Positions 37,587 through 46,598 of a DNA stretch of 64,000 nucleotides are shown here, one piece after another. The stretch is from NCBI RefSeq assembly GCF_005250615.1, contig NZ_SULM01000004.1, positions 124,001 to 188,000 of the forward strand, written 5' to 3'. This DNA is from Pseudomonas rhizoryzae. GTDB taxonomy: Bacteria > Pseudomonadota > Gammaproteobacteria > Pseudomonadales > Pseudomonadaceae. The position numbers and the translations under genes are program-made. The notes below the pieces were generated by a model that was given only the letters and a program-made list of their open reading frames with translations, was not told the origin of the DNA and did not search any database. The first letter of the stretch is position 1; each line of letters starts with the position of its first letter.

Positions 37587-39209
37587 ATGGGCCGGCATTT
37601 CATAGGAGTCGACGTGGGAACCGGCAGCGCCCGAGCGGGGGTGTTCGACGCCAAGGGGCGCCTGCTGGGTGCGGCCAAGGCGCCGGTGGAAACCTGGCAC
37701 GCGCCAGGGCAGCGGGTCGAGCAGTCCGGCGAGCAGATCTGGCAGGCCATCGCCAGCAGCGTACGTGGCGCCCTGGCCGAGGCGGCGGTGGCGCCGGAGA
37801 CCATCGGAGGCCTGGGCTTCGACGCCACCTGCTCGCTGGTGGCGGTGGCCGCCGACGGCAGCCCGGTCGGCATCGGTGACTCCGGCGACGACCAGCGCAA
37901 CGTCATGGTCTGGATGGACCACCGGGCCACCGAGGAAGCCAACGAGATCACCGCCAGCGGCCATCCGGTGCTGCGCTACGTGGGCGGGCGCATTTCGCCG
38001 GAGATGGAAACGCCCAAGCTGCTCTGGCTCAAGCGCCATCTGCCCGCGGCCTTCGCCCGGGCCGGGCACTTCTTCGACCTCGCCGACTACCTGACCTGGC
38101 GCGCCACCGGCGATCTGGCCCGCTCGGCCTGTACCGTCACCTGCAAATGGACCTATCTGGCCCACGAGCAGCGCTGGGACGCCTCCTATTTCGAGACCAT
38201 CGGCCTGGGCGAGTTGGCCGCCGAGGGTTTCGCCCGGATCGGCACGCGCATCGTCGAGCCGGGTACGCCACTGGGCCAGGGACTCGGCACCGCCGCCGCG
38301 GCCGACCTGGGCTTGCTGCCCGGTACGCCAGTGGGGGCGGCGCTGATCGATGCCCACGCCGGGGGCGTCGGCTCCCTCGGTGGCACGGACACCCAGGGGC
38401 GGACGGCGGTGACCCAGCGCCTAGCCTACATCTTCGGTACCTCGGCTTGTTCCATGGCGTCCAGCGCGCAGCCCGCCTATGTGGACGGCGTCTGGGGGCC
38501 CTATTACTCGGCCATGCTGCCCGGACTCTGGCTCACCGAGGGTGGCCAGTCGGCGGCGGGGTCGGCCATCGACCATCTGGTTGCCCTGCACCCCGCCGCG
38601 GCGGCGGTACGTGAGGTAGCCGAGCGACAGGGTCAGGCACTGCTCCCCTGGCTCGAAGCCCAGGTGGCGGCCCAGGGCAGCGCCGCGGTAGCCCTGGCCG
38701 AAGGACTGCATGTGGTGCCCGAATTTCTCGGTAACCGCTCACCCTTTGCCGATCCGGACGCCCGGGCGGTCATCGCCGGATTGACCCTCGACCGTGAGGT
38801 GGACGGATTGCCGGCCCTTTACGTCGCTGGCCTCTGCGGCATCGCCTATGGCCTGCGCCAGTTGCTCGAAGCCCTGGCGCGGGACGGTATCCGCATCGAG
38901 TTGATCGTCGCCAGCGGTGGCGCGGCCCAGAGCGATTTCGTCCGGCAACTGCTGGCCGATGCCACGGGCGTGCCGGTGGCGATCAGCGATACCGAAGAAC
39001 CGGTACTGCGGGGCGCCGCTATGCTGGGCGCCGTGGCGGCGGCGGAGGGCGCTGGGCTGTTGGACGCCATGGCGCGCATGGCGCGGCTGGATCGTGCGTT
39101 CACTCCGGTGACGGGTAGGCTGGCCGAGGTGCATCGCCGCCGCTACGCCGCCTTCGAGATCCTGCAAGGCGCGGAGCGCCAGGTACGCGGCCTGTTCACC
39201 GCGTCCTAG
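37587..39209 (+). CDS. rbtK: D-ribulokinase (FGGY pentulose kinase)
   Basis: 540 residues. Phosphate-binding VDVGTGSARAGVFD opens the FGGY kinase fold; GFDATCSLVAV near residue 75 is typical of the pentulose kinase subfamily that includes ribulokinases, and GGAAQSDFVRQLLAD lies near 450. With the upstream dehydrogenase it would turn ribulose into D-ribulose 5-phosphate for the pentose phosphate pathway. There is no clear ribosome site, so it is likely coupled to rbtD. Its TAG stop is part of the CTAG edge of a small inverted-repeat element. Confidence 0.85.
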   Translation: MGRHFIGVDVGTGSARAGVFDAKGRLLGAAKAPVETWHAPGQRVEQSGEQIWQAIASSVRGALAEAAVAPETIGGLGFDATCSLVAVAADGSPVGIGDSGDDQRNVMVWMDHRATEEANEITASGHPVLRYVGGRISPEMETPKLLWLKRHLPAAFARAGHFFDLADYLTWRATGDLARSACTVTCKWTYLAHEQRWDASYFETIGLGELAAEGFARIGTRIVEPGTPLGQGLGTAAAADLGLLPGTPVGAALIDAHAGGVGSLGGTDTQGRTAVTQRLAYIFGTSACSMASSAQPAYVDGVWGPYYSAMLPGLWLTEGGQSAAGSAIDHLVALHPAAAAVREVAERQGQALLPWLEAQVAAQGSAAVALAEGLHVVPEFLGNRSPFADPDARAVIAGLTLDREVDGLPALYVAGLCGIAYGLRQLLEALARDGIRIELIVASGGAAQSDFVRQLLADATGVPVAISDTEEPVLRGAAMLGAVAAAEGAGLLDAMARMARLDRAFTPVTGRLAEVHRRRYAAFEILQGAERQVRGLFTAS

Positions 39210-39259
39210 GTTCTGTACGCAGCATCATCGAGCACAAGCATTGCTCGTACAGAACCTAG
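39206..39259. mobile_element. 54-bp CTAG-bounded inverted-repeat element
   Basis: CCTAGGTTCTGTACG (39205-39219) and CGTACAGAACCTAGG (39246-39260) are perfect 15-bp inverted repeats. A second stem, CGAGCA/TGCTCG, lies inside. CTAG at both edges looks like a target duplication and GTTCTGTACG like an insertion-sequence terminus, making a tiny non-coding remnant likely. It could also act as a bidirectional terminator between the convergent kinase and pirin genes, but there is no T-run. Confidence 0.6.
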
Positions 39260-39268
39260 GCCGGCCGT

Positions 39269-40129
39269 TCAATCCGGCACGTCGCCGAAGAGCCCCGCCT
39301 GGTAGTCACGGATCGCCTGGCGGATTTCCTCGGCGCTGTTCATGACGAAGGGCCCATGGGCCACGATGGGTTCGGCGAAGGGGGCGGCATGGCCATAGAG
39401 CAGCACGGCGCCGTCGCGGCTGGCGATCTCGACCTGGTCGCCATCGTCGGCGAATTGGAACAGTTGCCAGGGTGCTTCGTCGCGCCCGGCGATCTGCAGG
39501 GTGCCGCGGACGCCATAGCAGAACACCGTCGTCCCGGCTGGGGCCGGTAGCCTGGCCGTGCCGCCAGGGGCGAGTTCGACGGTCATCAGGGTGATCGGGG
39601 TCGGCGTCTGGACGGCGCCCTGAACGCCTTGGTAAGTGCCGGAGGCCAACCGGATGCGCACCCGGCCCTCGTCCGCTTCGATCAGCGGCATGGCCTCGGC
39701 GGTGACGCCATGGTAGGCCGGCGGCGTGAATTTGAGCCGGGCGGGGAGGTTGACCCACAGCTGGAGGATCTCCAGGTCGCCACCGTCGCGCTTGAAGGCG
39801 GCCGGCGACAGCTCGGCATGCACCAGGCCACTGCCGGCGGTCATCCACTGGATACCGCCCGCTTCGATGACGCTCTCGTGGCCGCCGCTGTCGCGATGGG
39901 CGAGGGAGCCGGCGAGGATGAAGGTCACCGTCTCGAAACCGCGATGGGGATGGGGCCCGAAGGGCAGGCCGGCGTTGTGCGGTGGATAGACCTGCGGCCC
40001 GTGGTGGTTGAGAAAGAGGAAGGGGTCGAGATGGGGCAGGCCGGGACCGGGCAGGGGGCGGCGGGTGTGGAGTTCGCCGATATCGTCGCGCTGGGCGGGA
40101 TGACGATGCAGCAGGGTACGGGCGCTCAT
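39269..40129 (-). CDS. pirin-family protein
   Basis: 286 residues, double cupin. The metal site of the N-terminal cupin is visible in PFGPHPHRGFETVTF with two histidines, HRDSGGHE, and VHAELSP. Bacterial pirins include quercetinases and redox regulators; the substrate here cannot be told. Convergent with the ribulokinase gene; probably monocistronic. Confidence 0.92.
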   Translation of the reverse strand: MSARTLLHRHPAQRDDIGELHTRRPLPGPGLPHLDPFLFLNHHGPQVYPPHNAGLPFGPHPHRGFETVTFILAGSLAHRDSGGHESVIEAGGIQWMTAGSGLVHAELSPAAFKRDGGDLEILQLWVNLPARLKFTPPAYHGVTAEAMPLIEADEGRVRIRLASGTYQGVQGAVQTPTPITLMTVELAPGGTARLPAPAGTTVFCYGVRGTLQIAGRDEAPWQLFQFADDGDQVEIASRDGAVLLYGHAAPFAEPIVAHGPFVMNSAEEIRQAIRDYQAGLFGDVPD

Positions 40130-40196
40130 GCGGGACCTCGGGAGGCGAAAACCCCAGTGTAGGGCGACCCTCGCGACGCGGGTACCCCTGGCATCG

Positions 40197-41282
40197 TCAG
40201 ATGGAAAATCGCACCTCCCGTTCCGGCCGCTGGGCGATGGGGCGACGGTGATTGACCACTAGTTCGCCAATGCGGATCAGGTGGGCACGGGTGACGTTGC
40301 GGCTGAGCCCCAGCAGGCGTGCGGTATGGACCTGGTTGCGATGGCAGAAGCGGTAGGCGGCGCGCATCAGGGCATCCTCGACGCGCTCGTGCAGAGCCTC
40401 GGGCTGTTCCTCGAAGAGCTGGGCGAAGGCCTCGGTCAGCAAGGCATCGGTCGGTGCCGCCTCGGCGGAACGGGGCTTGGGTGTGACCAGGGTAGGGCGC
40501 TGGACGAAGACCAGATCTTCGGCGTCCAGCACCCCCTGGGGCTTGAGCAGCAGGGCGTGCTGCAGGGTGTTTTCCAGCTCCCGGATATTGCCGGGCCAGG
40601 GGTGCTCCAGCAGCCGCTGCTCCGCCGCCGGACTCAGGGAAACCGGTGCCTGGGCGTAGGCGTGGAGGAAATGCCGGGCCAGCGGCAGGATATCGCCCGG
40701 ACGCTGCCGCAGGGGTAGCAGCGGCAGGCTGACCACGTTGAGCCGATACCAGAGGTCTTCGCGGAAGGTCCCTGCGGCCACGGCCCGCTCCAATGCGACG
40801 TTGGTGGCGGCGACGATACGGACGTCCAGCGGGATGCTGCGTCGCGATCCGAGGCGCACCACCTCGCGTTCCTGCAGCACCCGCAGCAGCTTGACCTGCA
40901 CCGGGAGCGGCAGGTCGCCGATCTCGTCGAGAAACAGAGTGCCGCCATTGGCCTCTTCGAACCAGCCGGCGCGGGCGCCCTGGGCGCCGGTGAAGGCGCC
41001 TTTCTCATGGCCGAACAGCTCGGCCTCGACCAGGCTTTCGGCGAAGGCGCCGCAGTTGACCGCGACGAAGGGCCCGGCATGGCGCTGGCTCAGCGCATGG
41101 ATATGGCGGGCGATCAGCTCCTTGCCGGTGCCCGTCTCACCGATCACCAGGACGCTGGCCTCGCTGGGGGCGATCTTTTCCAGATGGGCCAGCAGCTCGC
41201 GCGAACGCGGGTCGGCGAAGACCTGGGCGGTGGCCCGGTAGCGGGGGACCGCGGGGGTGCGCGTCAGGGTCAGCAGGGTCAT
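40197..41282 (-). CDS. sfnR: sigma-54-dependent activator, SfnR-like
   Basis: 361 residues: the AAA+ core begins almost at the N-terminus, without a receiver or sensor domain. Walker A GETGTGKE (48-55), GAFTGA (95-100), Walker B GGTLFLDEIGD (113-123) and the WPGNIRELENTL box are intact. A C-terminal helix-turn-helix (TARLLGLSRNVTRAHLIRIG) binds DNA. SfnR, known from P. putida, turns on sulfone and alkanesulfonate use during sulfate limitation. The flavoprotein gene 12 bases upstream fits that pathway. Without a sensor domain, its activity is set by how much is made. Confidence 0.8.
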   Translation of the reverse strand: MTLLTLTRTPAVPRYRATAQVFADPRSRELLAHLEKIAPSEASVLVIGETGTGKELIARHIHALSQRHAGPFVAVNCGAFAESLVEAELFGHEKGAFTGAQGARAGWFEEANGGTLFLDEIGDLPLPVQVKLLRVLQEREVVRLGSRRSIPLDVRIVAATNVALERAVAAGTFREDLWYRLNVVSLPLLPLRQRPGDILPLARHFLHAYAQAPVSLSPAAEQRLLEHPWPGNIRELENTLQHALLLKPQGVLDAEDLVFVQRPTLVTPKPRSAEAAPTDALLTEAFAQLFEEQPEALHERVEDALMRAAYRFCHRNQVHTARLLGLSRNVTRAHLIRIGELVVNHRRPIAQRPEREVRFSI

Positions 41283-41294
41283 GCGGGGTCCTCG

Positions 41295-42461
41295 TCAGGA
41301 ATAGAAGCTGGGCGTGGGCAGGGTGTCGTTCAGGGCCCAATCGCCCAGTTCGTGCAGCTTGTAGTCGACCGGATCGTGCAGGGTCTGGGTGCGCAGGTTG
41401 CGCCAGTAGCGATCCAGGCGCAGGGCCCCGGCGGTGGCGCGGGCGCCGCCGACTTCGAACAGCCGACTGGCCAGATCGAGGCCGTGCCGGCTGGCGGCGA
41501 CCTTGGCGGTGGCGATGGCGATGGCCAACTCACCTCGCGCTTGTTCGCTGAGGGCCGTGCCCTGGCCCCAGGCCTGGGCGAAGGCGCCGTTGGCGCGCTC
41601 GACCAGCAGGCGCGTACTTTCCAGCGCCACCCAGAATTCACCGTAGTGCCGCAGGACGTAGGGGTCGCCGCTGGCGGTGCTGGCCGGCGACTTGAACCAG
41701 GGGCGGGCCTGGGTACTGGTATAGCGCCGTGCCTCGGCGAAGGCGCCTTCGGCCAGCCCCAGGAAGATGTTGGCGAAGATCAGTTGCGCCAGCAGCGGGC
41801 GCAGGCAGGCGAAGGGCGTACTCAGCGGACCGGGGTCGAGCAGCCATTCCTGCTGTTCGACACGCACGGCGTCGAAACGGGCGCTGCCGCTATCGGTCTG
41901 GCGTTGCCCGTTGTTGTCCCAGTCATCGAATAGCTGGATACCGGCGCGCCCGGTGGGCACCACGGCGATCAGCAGTCGGCCCTGGTCATCGTTCTCCAGC
42001 GCCGAGAGCAGCAGCAGGTCGGAGTCCAGGGCGCCGCTGCAGAAGCTCTTCTGGCCGTCCACCTGCCAGGCGTCGCCCTGGCGCCGCGCCACGGTCCGGC
42101 GATCCAGTGGGTTGAGGGCATTGCCCCAGAACAGCGCCTCCCGGGCGGTGCGTTCCAGCCAGGGCTGCCACTGCTCGGGACGACCGAACAACTGGGCGGT
42201 GGCGAGTAGCAGATGGTGGAAGCCGAAGACGTGGGCCACAGAGCTGTCGACACGGGCAAGTCGGCGTACCGCCTCCAAGGTTTCGTCCCAGGGCGCCCCC
42301 AGGCCACCCAGTTCCCGTGGAATGCTCAAGGCCAGCAGGCCGCTGTGGCGCAAGGCGTCTCGTTCTGCCTTGGGCGTTCCGCCTTTGCGGTCGCGCTCCG
42401 CAGCTGTGGCGGCCAACGTGGATAAGAGAGGGATAAGAGGATCCAATCGGGGATAGGGCAT
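41295..42461 (-). CDS. acyl-CoA dehydrogenase-fold flavoprotein (SfnB/DszC-like)
   Basis: 388 residues with N-terminal helical, beta and C-terminal four-helix domains of the acyl-CoA dehydrogenase fold (IPRELGGLGAPWDETLE, then GQKSFCSGALDSDLL). The family catalytic glutamate is not evident, which fits the FMN-dependent monooxygenase branch (DszC/SfnB) that attacks organosulfur compounds. It forms an operon with the SfnR-like activator downstream. I found no sigma-54 promoter in its upstream region. Confidence 0.82.
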   Translation of the reverse strand: MPYPRLDPLIPLLSTLAATAAERDRKGGTPKAERDALRHSGLLALSIPRELGGLGAPWDETLEAVRRLARVDSSVAHVFGFHHLLLATAQLFGRPEQWQPWLERTAREALFWGNALNPLDRRTVARRQGDAWQVDGQKSFCSGALDSDLLLLSALENDDQGRLLIAVVPTGRAGIQLFDDWDNNGQRQTDSGSARFDAVRVEQQEWLLDPGPLSTPFACLRPLLAQLIFANIFLGLAEGAFAEARRYTSTQARPWFKSPASTASGDPYVLRHYGEFWVALESTRLLVERANGAFAQAWGQGTALSEQARGELAIAIATAKVAASRHGLDLASRLFEVGGARATAGALRLDRYWRNLRTQTLHDPVDYKLHELGDWALNDTLPTPSFYS

Positions 42462-42661
42462 AGGGACTCTTCGAGTAGGCTGATTTGTTAGAACTTAATA
42501 CCGCTAAAAAATCAGTAATAAATATTTATTGGTTATTAGCTAATGGCAATGTCCCGTTCGTCTCGATATTTAACCGGCTGGCCGGAAAATTGGTTATCGG
42601 ACTGAAGAGCGGTTGGTGCCTGGCGCTATAGGTGTAATTCAACCGCCTGGCTGGAATAGTC

Positions 42662-43978
42662 ATGTTCAATAAAGGGCTAAAACAAGAACTACAGCGCCTG
42701 CAAGAGCAGGTCGATTCCTTCAAGCGGCTGAAGGCCGAATTGGACGAAGAGATGATGGGCGTCGAAATGGACGGCAAGGGCTGCATCACTGCGGTGAACG
42801 CCAATTTCGAAAAGGAAATGGGCCTGCACGCAGCGGACCTGCTGGGCCGCTCCCTATCGGACCTCATCCCCGCGTATATCAGGGGTGAAGACTACAGTCG
42901 CCGGCTGCAGCAGAGTCTGAGTCGTGGCGAACACTTCAGCGGTGCCTTGCGCCTGGTACGCGGCGACGGGCGCGAAGCCTGGTTGCGCGGCATCCTCCAT
43001 CCCTTCCACGACAGTCAGGGCCAGGTGAATCGCTTCCAGCTGTTCTGCAACAACCTGACCCGCACCATCGAAACGTCACGGGAGCATGAAAGCCTGCTCA
43101 AGGCGCTGCGCCGCTCCACGGCGGTCATCGAGTTCAATCTCGACGGCGAGGTGCTCGATGCCAACGACAGATTCCTGCAGGCCATGGGTTACTCCCTGGC
43201 GCAGATCAAGGGCAAGCATCATCGGTTGTTCTGTGATTCCGCCGAGGCCAGCTCCGAGGCCTATCAGCAATTCTGGGCACGACTGCGGCGTGGCGAATTC
43301 GTCGTCGATCGCTTCAAGCGGGTGGACGCCCACGGCCGGGATGTCTGGCTGGAGGCCTCCTACAACCCGGTGATCGATGCCCATGACCGGCTGTACAAGG
43401 TGGTGAAATTCGCCACCGTGATCACCGAGCAGGTCGAACAGGAGCGGGCGGTGTCCGAAGCCGCCAGCGTGGCCTTCGAGACCTCGCAACAGACCGACGA
43501 CACGGCGCGCCGGGGGGCGGCGGTGGCGCAACAGACGGTGGATGTCATGCGCGCCCTGGCCAATCAGATGCAGGAGGCGGTGAAGGGTATCGAGGCGCTG
43601 GACAACCAGTCCCAGGTGATCGGCACCATCATCAAGACCATCAGCGGCATCGCCGCGCAGACCAACCTGCTGGCGCTCAACGCCGCCATCGAGGCGGCGC
43701 GGGCCGGTGAGCAAGGGCGGGGGTTCGCCGTGGTGGCCGACGAGGTCCGGCAACTGGCCTCGCGGACCAGTAAGGCGACCGAGGAGATCGTCGGAGTGGT
43801 GCAGCAGAACCAGCAACTGGCGAGCGAGGCGGTGACGGTGATCGAGAACGGTCGGCTCCAGGCCGAGCAGGGGCTGGAGTTGGCTGGCCAGGCCGGGCAG
43901 GTGATCGTTGAAATCCAGGACGGTGCCCAGCGGGTGGTCGGCGCGGTGGGGCGCTTCGCCCGGCAGCTGTCTACCTGA
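42662..43978 (+). CDS. soluble chemoreceptor with two PAS domains (BdlA-like)
   Basis: 438 residues with no membrane segment. A short coiled coil is followed by PAS domains at about 25-125 and 135-250 and a methyl-accepting signalling domain whose tip [17 protein letters not shown] lies near 335. The layout is that of P. aeruginosa BdlA, a biofilm-dispersion sensor, and of Aer-like cytosolic receptors. TGGAA precedes the ATG weakly. It is divergent from the SfnB-like gene and ended by a strong bidirectional terminator. Confidence 0.87.
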   Translation: MFNKGLKQELQRLQEQVDSFKRLKAELDEEMMGVEMDGKGCITAVNANFEKEMGLHAADLLGRSLSDLIPAYIRGEDYSRRLQQSLSRGEHFSGALRLVRGDGREAWLRGILHPFHDSQGQVNRFQLFCNNLTRTIETSREHESLLKALRRSTAVIEFNLDGEVLDANDRFLQAMGYSLAQIKGKHHRLFCDSAEASSEAYQQFWARLRRGEFVVDRFKRVDAHGRDVWLEASYNPVIDAHDRLYKVVKFATVITEQVEQERAVSEAASVAFETSQQTDDTARRGAAVAQQTVDVMRALANQMQEAVKGIEALDNQSQVIGTIIKTISGIAAQTNLLALNAAIEAARAGEQGRGFAVVADEVRQLASRTSKATEEIVGVVQQNQQLASEAVTVIENGRLQAEQGLELAGQAGQVIVEIQDGAQRVVGAVGRFARQLST

Positions 43979-44005
43979 TCCCCGTTTTTTCGGGCGGCGA
44001 ACGAC

Positions 44006-44039
44006 GAAACGGCAACCCTGGGGTTGCCGTTTCGCGTTT
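44006..44039 (+). terminator. bidirectional terminator
   Basis: Perfect 13-bp arms GAAACGGCAACCC / GGGTTGCCGTTTC with a 2-base loop and a nearby GTTT, between the convergent chemoreceptor and flavoprotein genes. Confidence 0.85.
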
Positions 44040-44061
44040 GGCGCTGCTGCGAAAGGCGCGA

Positions 44062-45306
44062 CTAGCCTTGCTTGCTGCCGCCGCCGATCTGCCACACATA
44101 GGGCGGCTCGGTGCCCTCGATCTCCCAGGCGCCGACGATGCGCTCCTTGTAGATCAGCGGGTTGTGCGAGGCGGCGGTGCGGGCATTGCGCCAGTGCCGG
44201 TCGAGGCCCTTGGCCTGGCTGGTGCCCGAGGCGCCCAGGGCGTTGAACAGATCGCTGGTGGCGCGCAGCACCAGCTCGGCCACCGCCGCCTGTGCCTGGG
44301 CGGACTCCAGCTCCGCCGCCACGTTGGCCTGGTGCTCGGCGGCGTCATCCCCGGCATAGCGGGCCTCGAAGGCGGCCTGGGCCGCGGCGGCGGCACTCAG
44401 GCTGGCCGCCTCGGCGGCGTAGACGAAGGCCGAGGCCTTGCCCACCACCTGCTGCACCTGGGGATCGGCGCTGGCCGCGCTGGCGTTGCCGTGGCTGTAG
44501 ACCCTTTTGCGCGCTCGTACTTCTTGGGAAAAGTCCCGTACCGCAGCCCGGCCACTACCCGTGACCACGGCAAGCAGCACCAGTTGGTAGAAGGCGGTCT
44601 GGTACTTGAAGCGGGTGGCGAAGTCGATGAGATTTTCCGGCTCTACGGTTACGTCTTCGAACACCGAGGTGCCACTGGCGGTGGTGCGCTGGCCGAAGCC
44701 GTCCCAGTCGTCCGATTGGCGTACGCCCGGCTGGTCGGTGCGGATGGCGGCGATGACATCGCCGCCGGTGTCGTCGCGCTGGGCATAGACATCGATCCAG
44801 TCGGCGAACAGGCTGCCGGTGCTGTAGTACTTGGTGCCGTTGAGGCGCCACTGGCCGTCACGCTGGCTGACGCGGGTGATGACCTCGCCGAGCTTGACGG
44901 CGCCGACCTCGGTCCAGGCATTGCCCACCAACTCCCCAGCGACAAAGCGCTCGAACCAGACCTGCTGGGAGGCACTGGCATGGGCGTTGAGACGATCCTC
45001 GACGAAGGCGAAATGGCCACGCAGGGCCTGGGGGAGGTTGCTGTCTGCCGCCGCCAGCTCGATCAGCAGCCGCACCAGTTGCGGCAGGCTGGCGCCGCTA
45101 CCGCCGAACTCCACCGGCACTCGCACGGCGCCGAAGCCGGCCTCCTTGAGCCAGGCAACCGGGGCATAGGGCAGGGTGCGGGTACGTTCGCGCTCCAGGG
45201 CACCCTCGGCGATACGGGCGAAGATCGGCCGGAAGCGGGCGGCCAGTTGTTCGTAGTCGGGCGCTGCGGAATGGACGGTGGGCAGGTGGCGAGCGGGCAG
45301 ATTCAT
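44062..45306 (-). CDS. acyl-CoA dehydrogenase-fold flavin monooxygenase (second SfnB-like)
   Basis: 414 residues. The N-terminal domain begins near DYEQLAARFRPIF; VPVEFGGSGASLPQL, NAWTEVGAVK and the KYYSTGSLFADWIDV block mark the fold. It belongs to the organosulfur monooxygenase-like branch rather than to fatty acid oxidation. GAGG lies 6 bases before ATG 45306; an in-frame codon at 45345 overlaps the promoter. The near-consensus sigma-54 promoter directly upstream and the SfnR-like gene 3 kb away suggest induction under sulfur limitation. Confidence 0.82.
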   Translation of the reverse strand: MNLPARHLPTVHSAAPDYEQLAARFRPIFARIAEGALERERTRTLPYAPVAWLKEAGFGAVRVPVEFGGSGASLPQLVRLLIELAAADSNLPQALRGHFAFVEDRLNAHASASQQVWFERFVAGELVGNAWTEVGAVKLGEVITRVSQRDGQWRLNGTKYYSTGSLFADWIDVYAQRDDTGGDVIAAIRTDQPGVRQSDDWDGFGQRTTASGTSVFEDVTVEPENLIDFATRFKYQTAFYQLVLLAVVTGSGRAAVRDFSQEVRARKRVYSHGNASAASADPQVQQVVGKASAFVYAAEAASLSAAAAAQAAFEARYAGDDAAEHQANVAAELESAQAQAAVAELVLRATSDLFNALGASGTSQAKGLDRHWRNARTAASHNPLIYKERIVGAWEIEGTEPPYVWQIGGGSKQG

Positions 45307-45345
45307 GGCAATCCTCGGTGGCTGAAAGGTCGACGACGGAGCCAT

Positions 45346-45361
45346 TGCAAGAGCGTTGCCA
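45346..45361 (-). promoter_or_regulatory. sigma-54 (-24/-12) promoter of the second SfnB-like gene
   Basis: On the minus strand the sequence reads TGGCA, six bases (ACGCTC), TTGCA. The GG and GC elements are ten bases apart, as sigma-54 requires. The -12 GC lies about 40 bases before the start codon at 45306. An imperfect inverted repeat around TGTGCTGCCCGTGGCACA at about 45402-45419 may be an activator site. Confidence 0.75.
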
Positions 45362-45492
45362 GCCCGCCAAAGCCCTGATTTGGCGGACTTTTGGTTCTTG
45401 TGCTGCCCGTGGCACAGCAGGGCTGCCCGATCAGTGTCGTGCCAGCAACACCTGGGCGGGGCGCGCTAGACTGGCGCTTTTGCGGAGCGCCC

Positions 45493-46452
45493 ATGGACAT
45501 TCTTTTTCTCGGCACCTCGGCCGGGGTGCCGACTCGGCGGCGCAACGTCGCGGCCCTCGCCTTGATCGAGGACCAGGGCAAGGGCTGGTTCCTGATCGAT
45601 TGCGGCGAGGCCACCCAGCATCAGCTCCAGCGCACCCCGCTGTCGGCAGCGGATCTGCGGGGTATCTGCATCACCCATGTGCACGGCGATCATTGCTATG
45701 GCCTGCCCGGACTGCTGGCCAGCGCTGCCATGACCGGCCGTAGCGGGCCCTTGGCGCTGATCGCGCCGCGGGCCGTGCAGGATTGGCTCACCGCCACCCA
45801 GGCGCTGACGGCGCTGCACCTGCCATTCGAACTCCAGTTCCACGCCCTGGAAACCTTCACGGGCCTGTCGCTGGGCGCCTGGGATATCGACGTTTTCGCG
45901 CTGTCCCATCGGGTCCCCAGCCACGCCTTCCGCTTTCGCGAGACCCGCCGGCCGCAGCGCCTGGACGCTCTGGCCCTGGCCGCGGCCGGGGTGCCGCGCG
46001 GGCCGCTGTGGGGGCGCCTGCATGCCGGCGAAGACGTGCTACACGAGGGGCGGCTGCTGCGCAGTGCCGACTTCCTGCAGGCCGCCTATGGGGAGCGGCG
46101 GCTGGTGGTCGCGGGGGACAACGACCGTCCTGAACTCCTCGCCGAGGCCTGTCGTGGTGCCCAGGTGCTGGTCCATGAGGCGACCTATGCCCAGGCGCAT
46201 ATCGACAAGACCGGCCAGAGCTGGGGCCACAGCAGCGCCGCCGGCATCGCCCGTTTCGCCCAGGCGGAGCAGCTACCAGCCCTGCTGCTGACTCATTTCA
46301 GTCCGCGCTATCAGGCCGATCCAGGGCGCTCACCGTCCATCGAGGAGCTGCGTCAGGAGGCTGCGGCACTCTTCCACGGTGAATTGCACCTGGCCGAGGA
46401 TTTTTCGCGTTTCCGCCTGGATCGCCAGGGCCAGCTCAAAGCCCTGGACTAG
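45493..46452 (+). CDS. rnz: ribonuclease Z
   Basis: 319-residue tRNA 3'-processing endonuclease with the metallo-beta-lactamase fold. N-terminal LGTSAGVPTRRRN, metal motif THVHGDHCYGLPG near residue 62, and late ligands in VAGDNDRPE, EATY and THFSPRY. MDILFLG at 45493 is the family start; the longer upstream frame is not needed. Divergent from the flavoprotein gene. Confidence 0.93.
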   Translation: MDILFLGTSAGVPTRRRNVAALALIEDQGKGWFLIDCGEATQHQLQRTPLSAADLRGICITHVHGDHCYGLPGLLASAAMTGRSGPLALIAPRAVQDWLTATQALTALHLPFELQFHALETFTGLSLGAWDIDVFALSHRVPSHAFRFRETRRPQRLDALALAAAGVPRGPLWGRLHAGEDVLHEGRLLRSADFLQAAYGERRLVVAGDNDRPELLAEACRGAQVLVHEATYAQAHIDKTGQSWGHSSAAGIARFAQAEQLPALLLTHFSPRYQADPGRSPSIEELRQEAAALFHGELHLAEDFSRFRLDRQGQLKALD

Positions 46453-46598
46453 AGCGGCGGGTAGGGCGCGTGGCCAAATCCGGCCTGGAAGGGCCCGGTT
46501 TTTCGACCTTGTCTGACCTGTTCTCCTTGGGCATAGTGCGAACGTTTATCATTTCAGGATCACGTCGATCCCTCGCACCTCGACCCTAGGAGAAGCAA

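Noticed and set aside
42462-42661. sigma-54 promoter for the first SfnB-like gene or the BdlA-like gene
   Set aside because: TGGCCGGAAAATTGGT is near the pattern but lacks the -12 GC; no match on the other strand.
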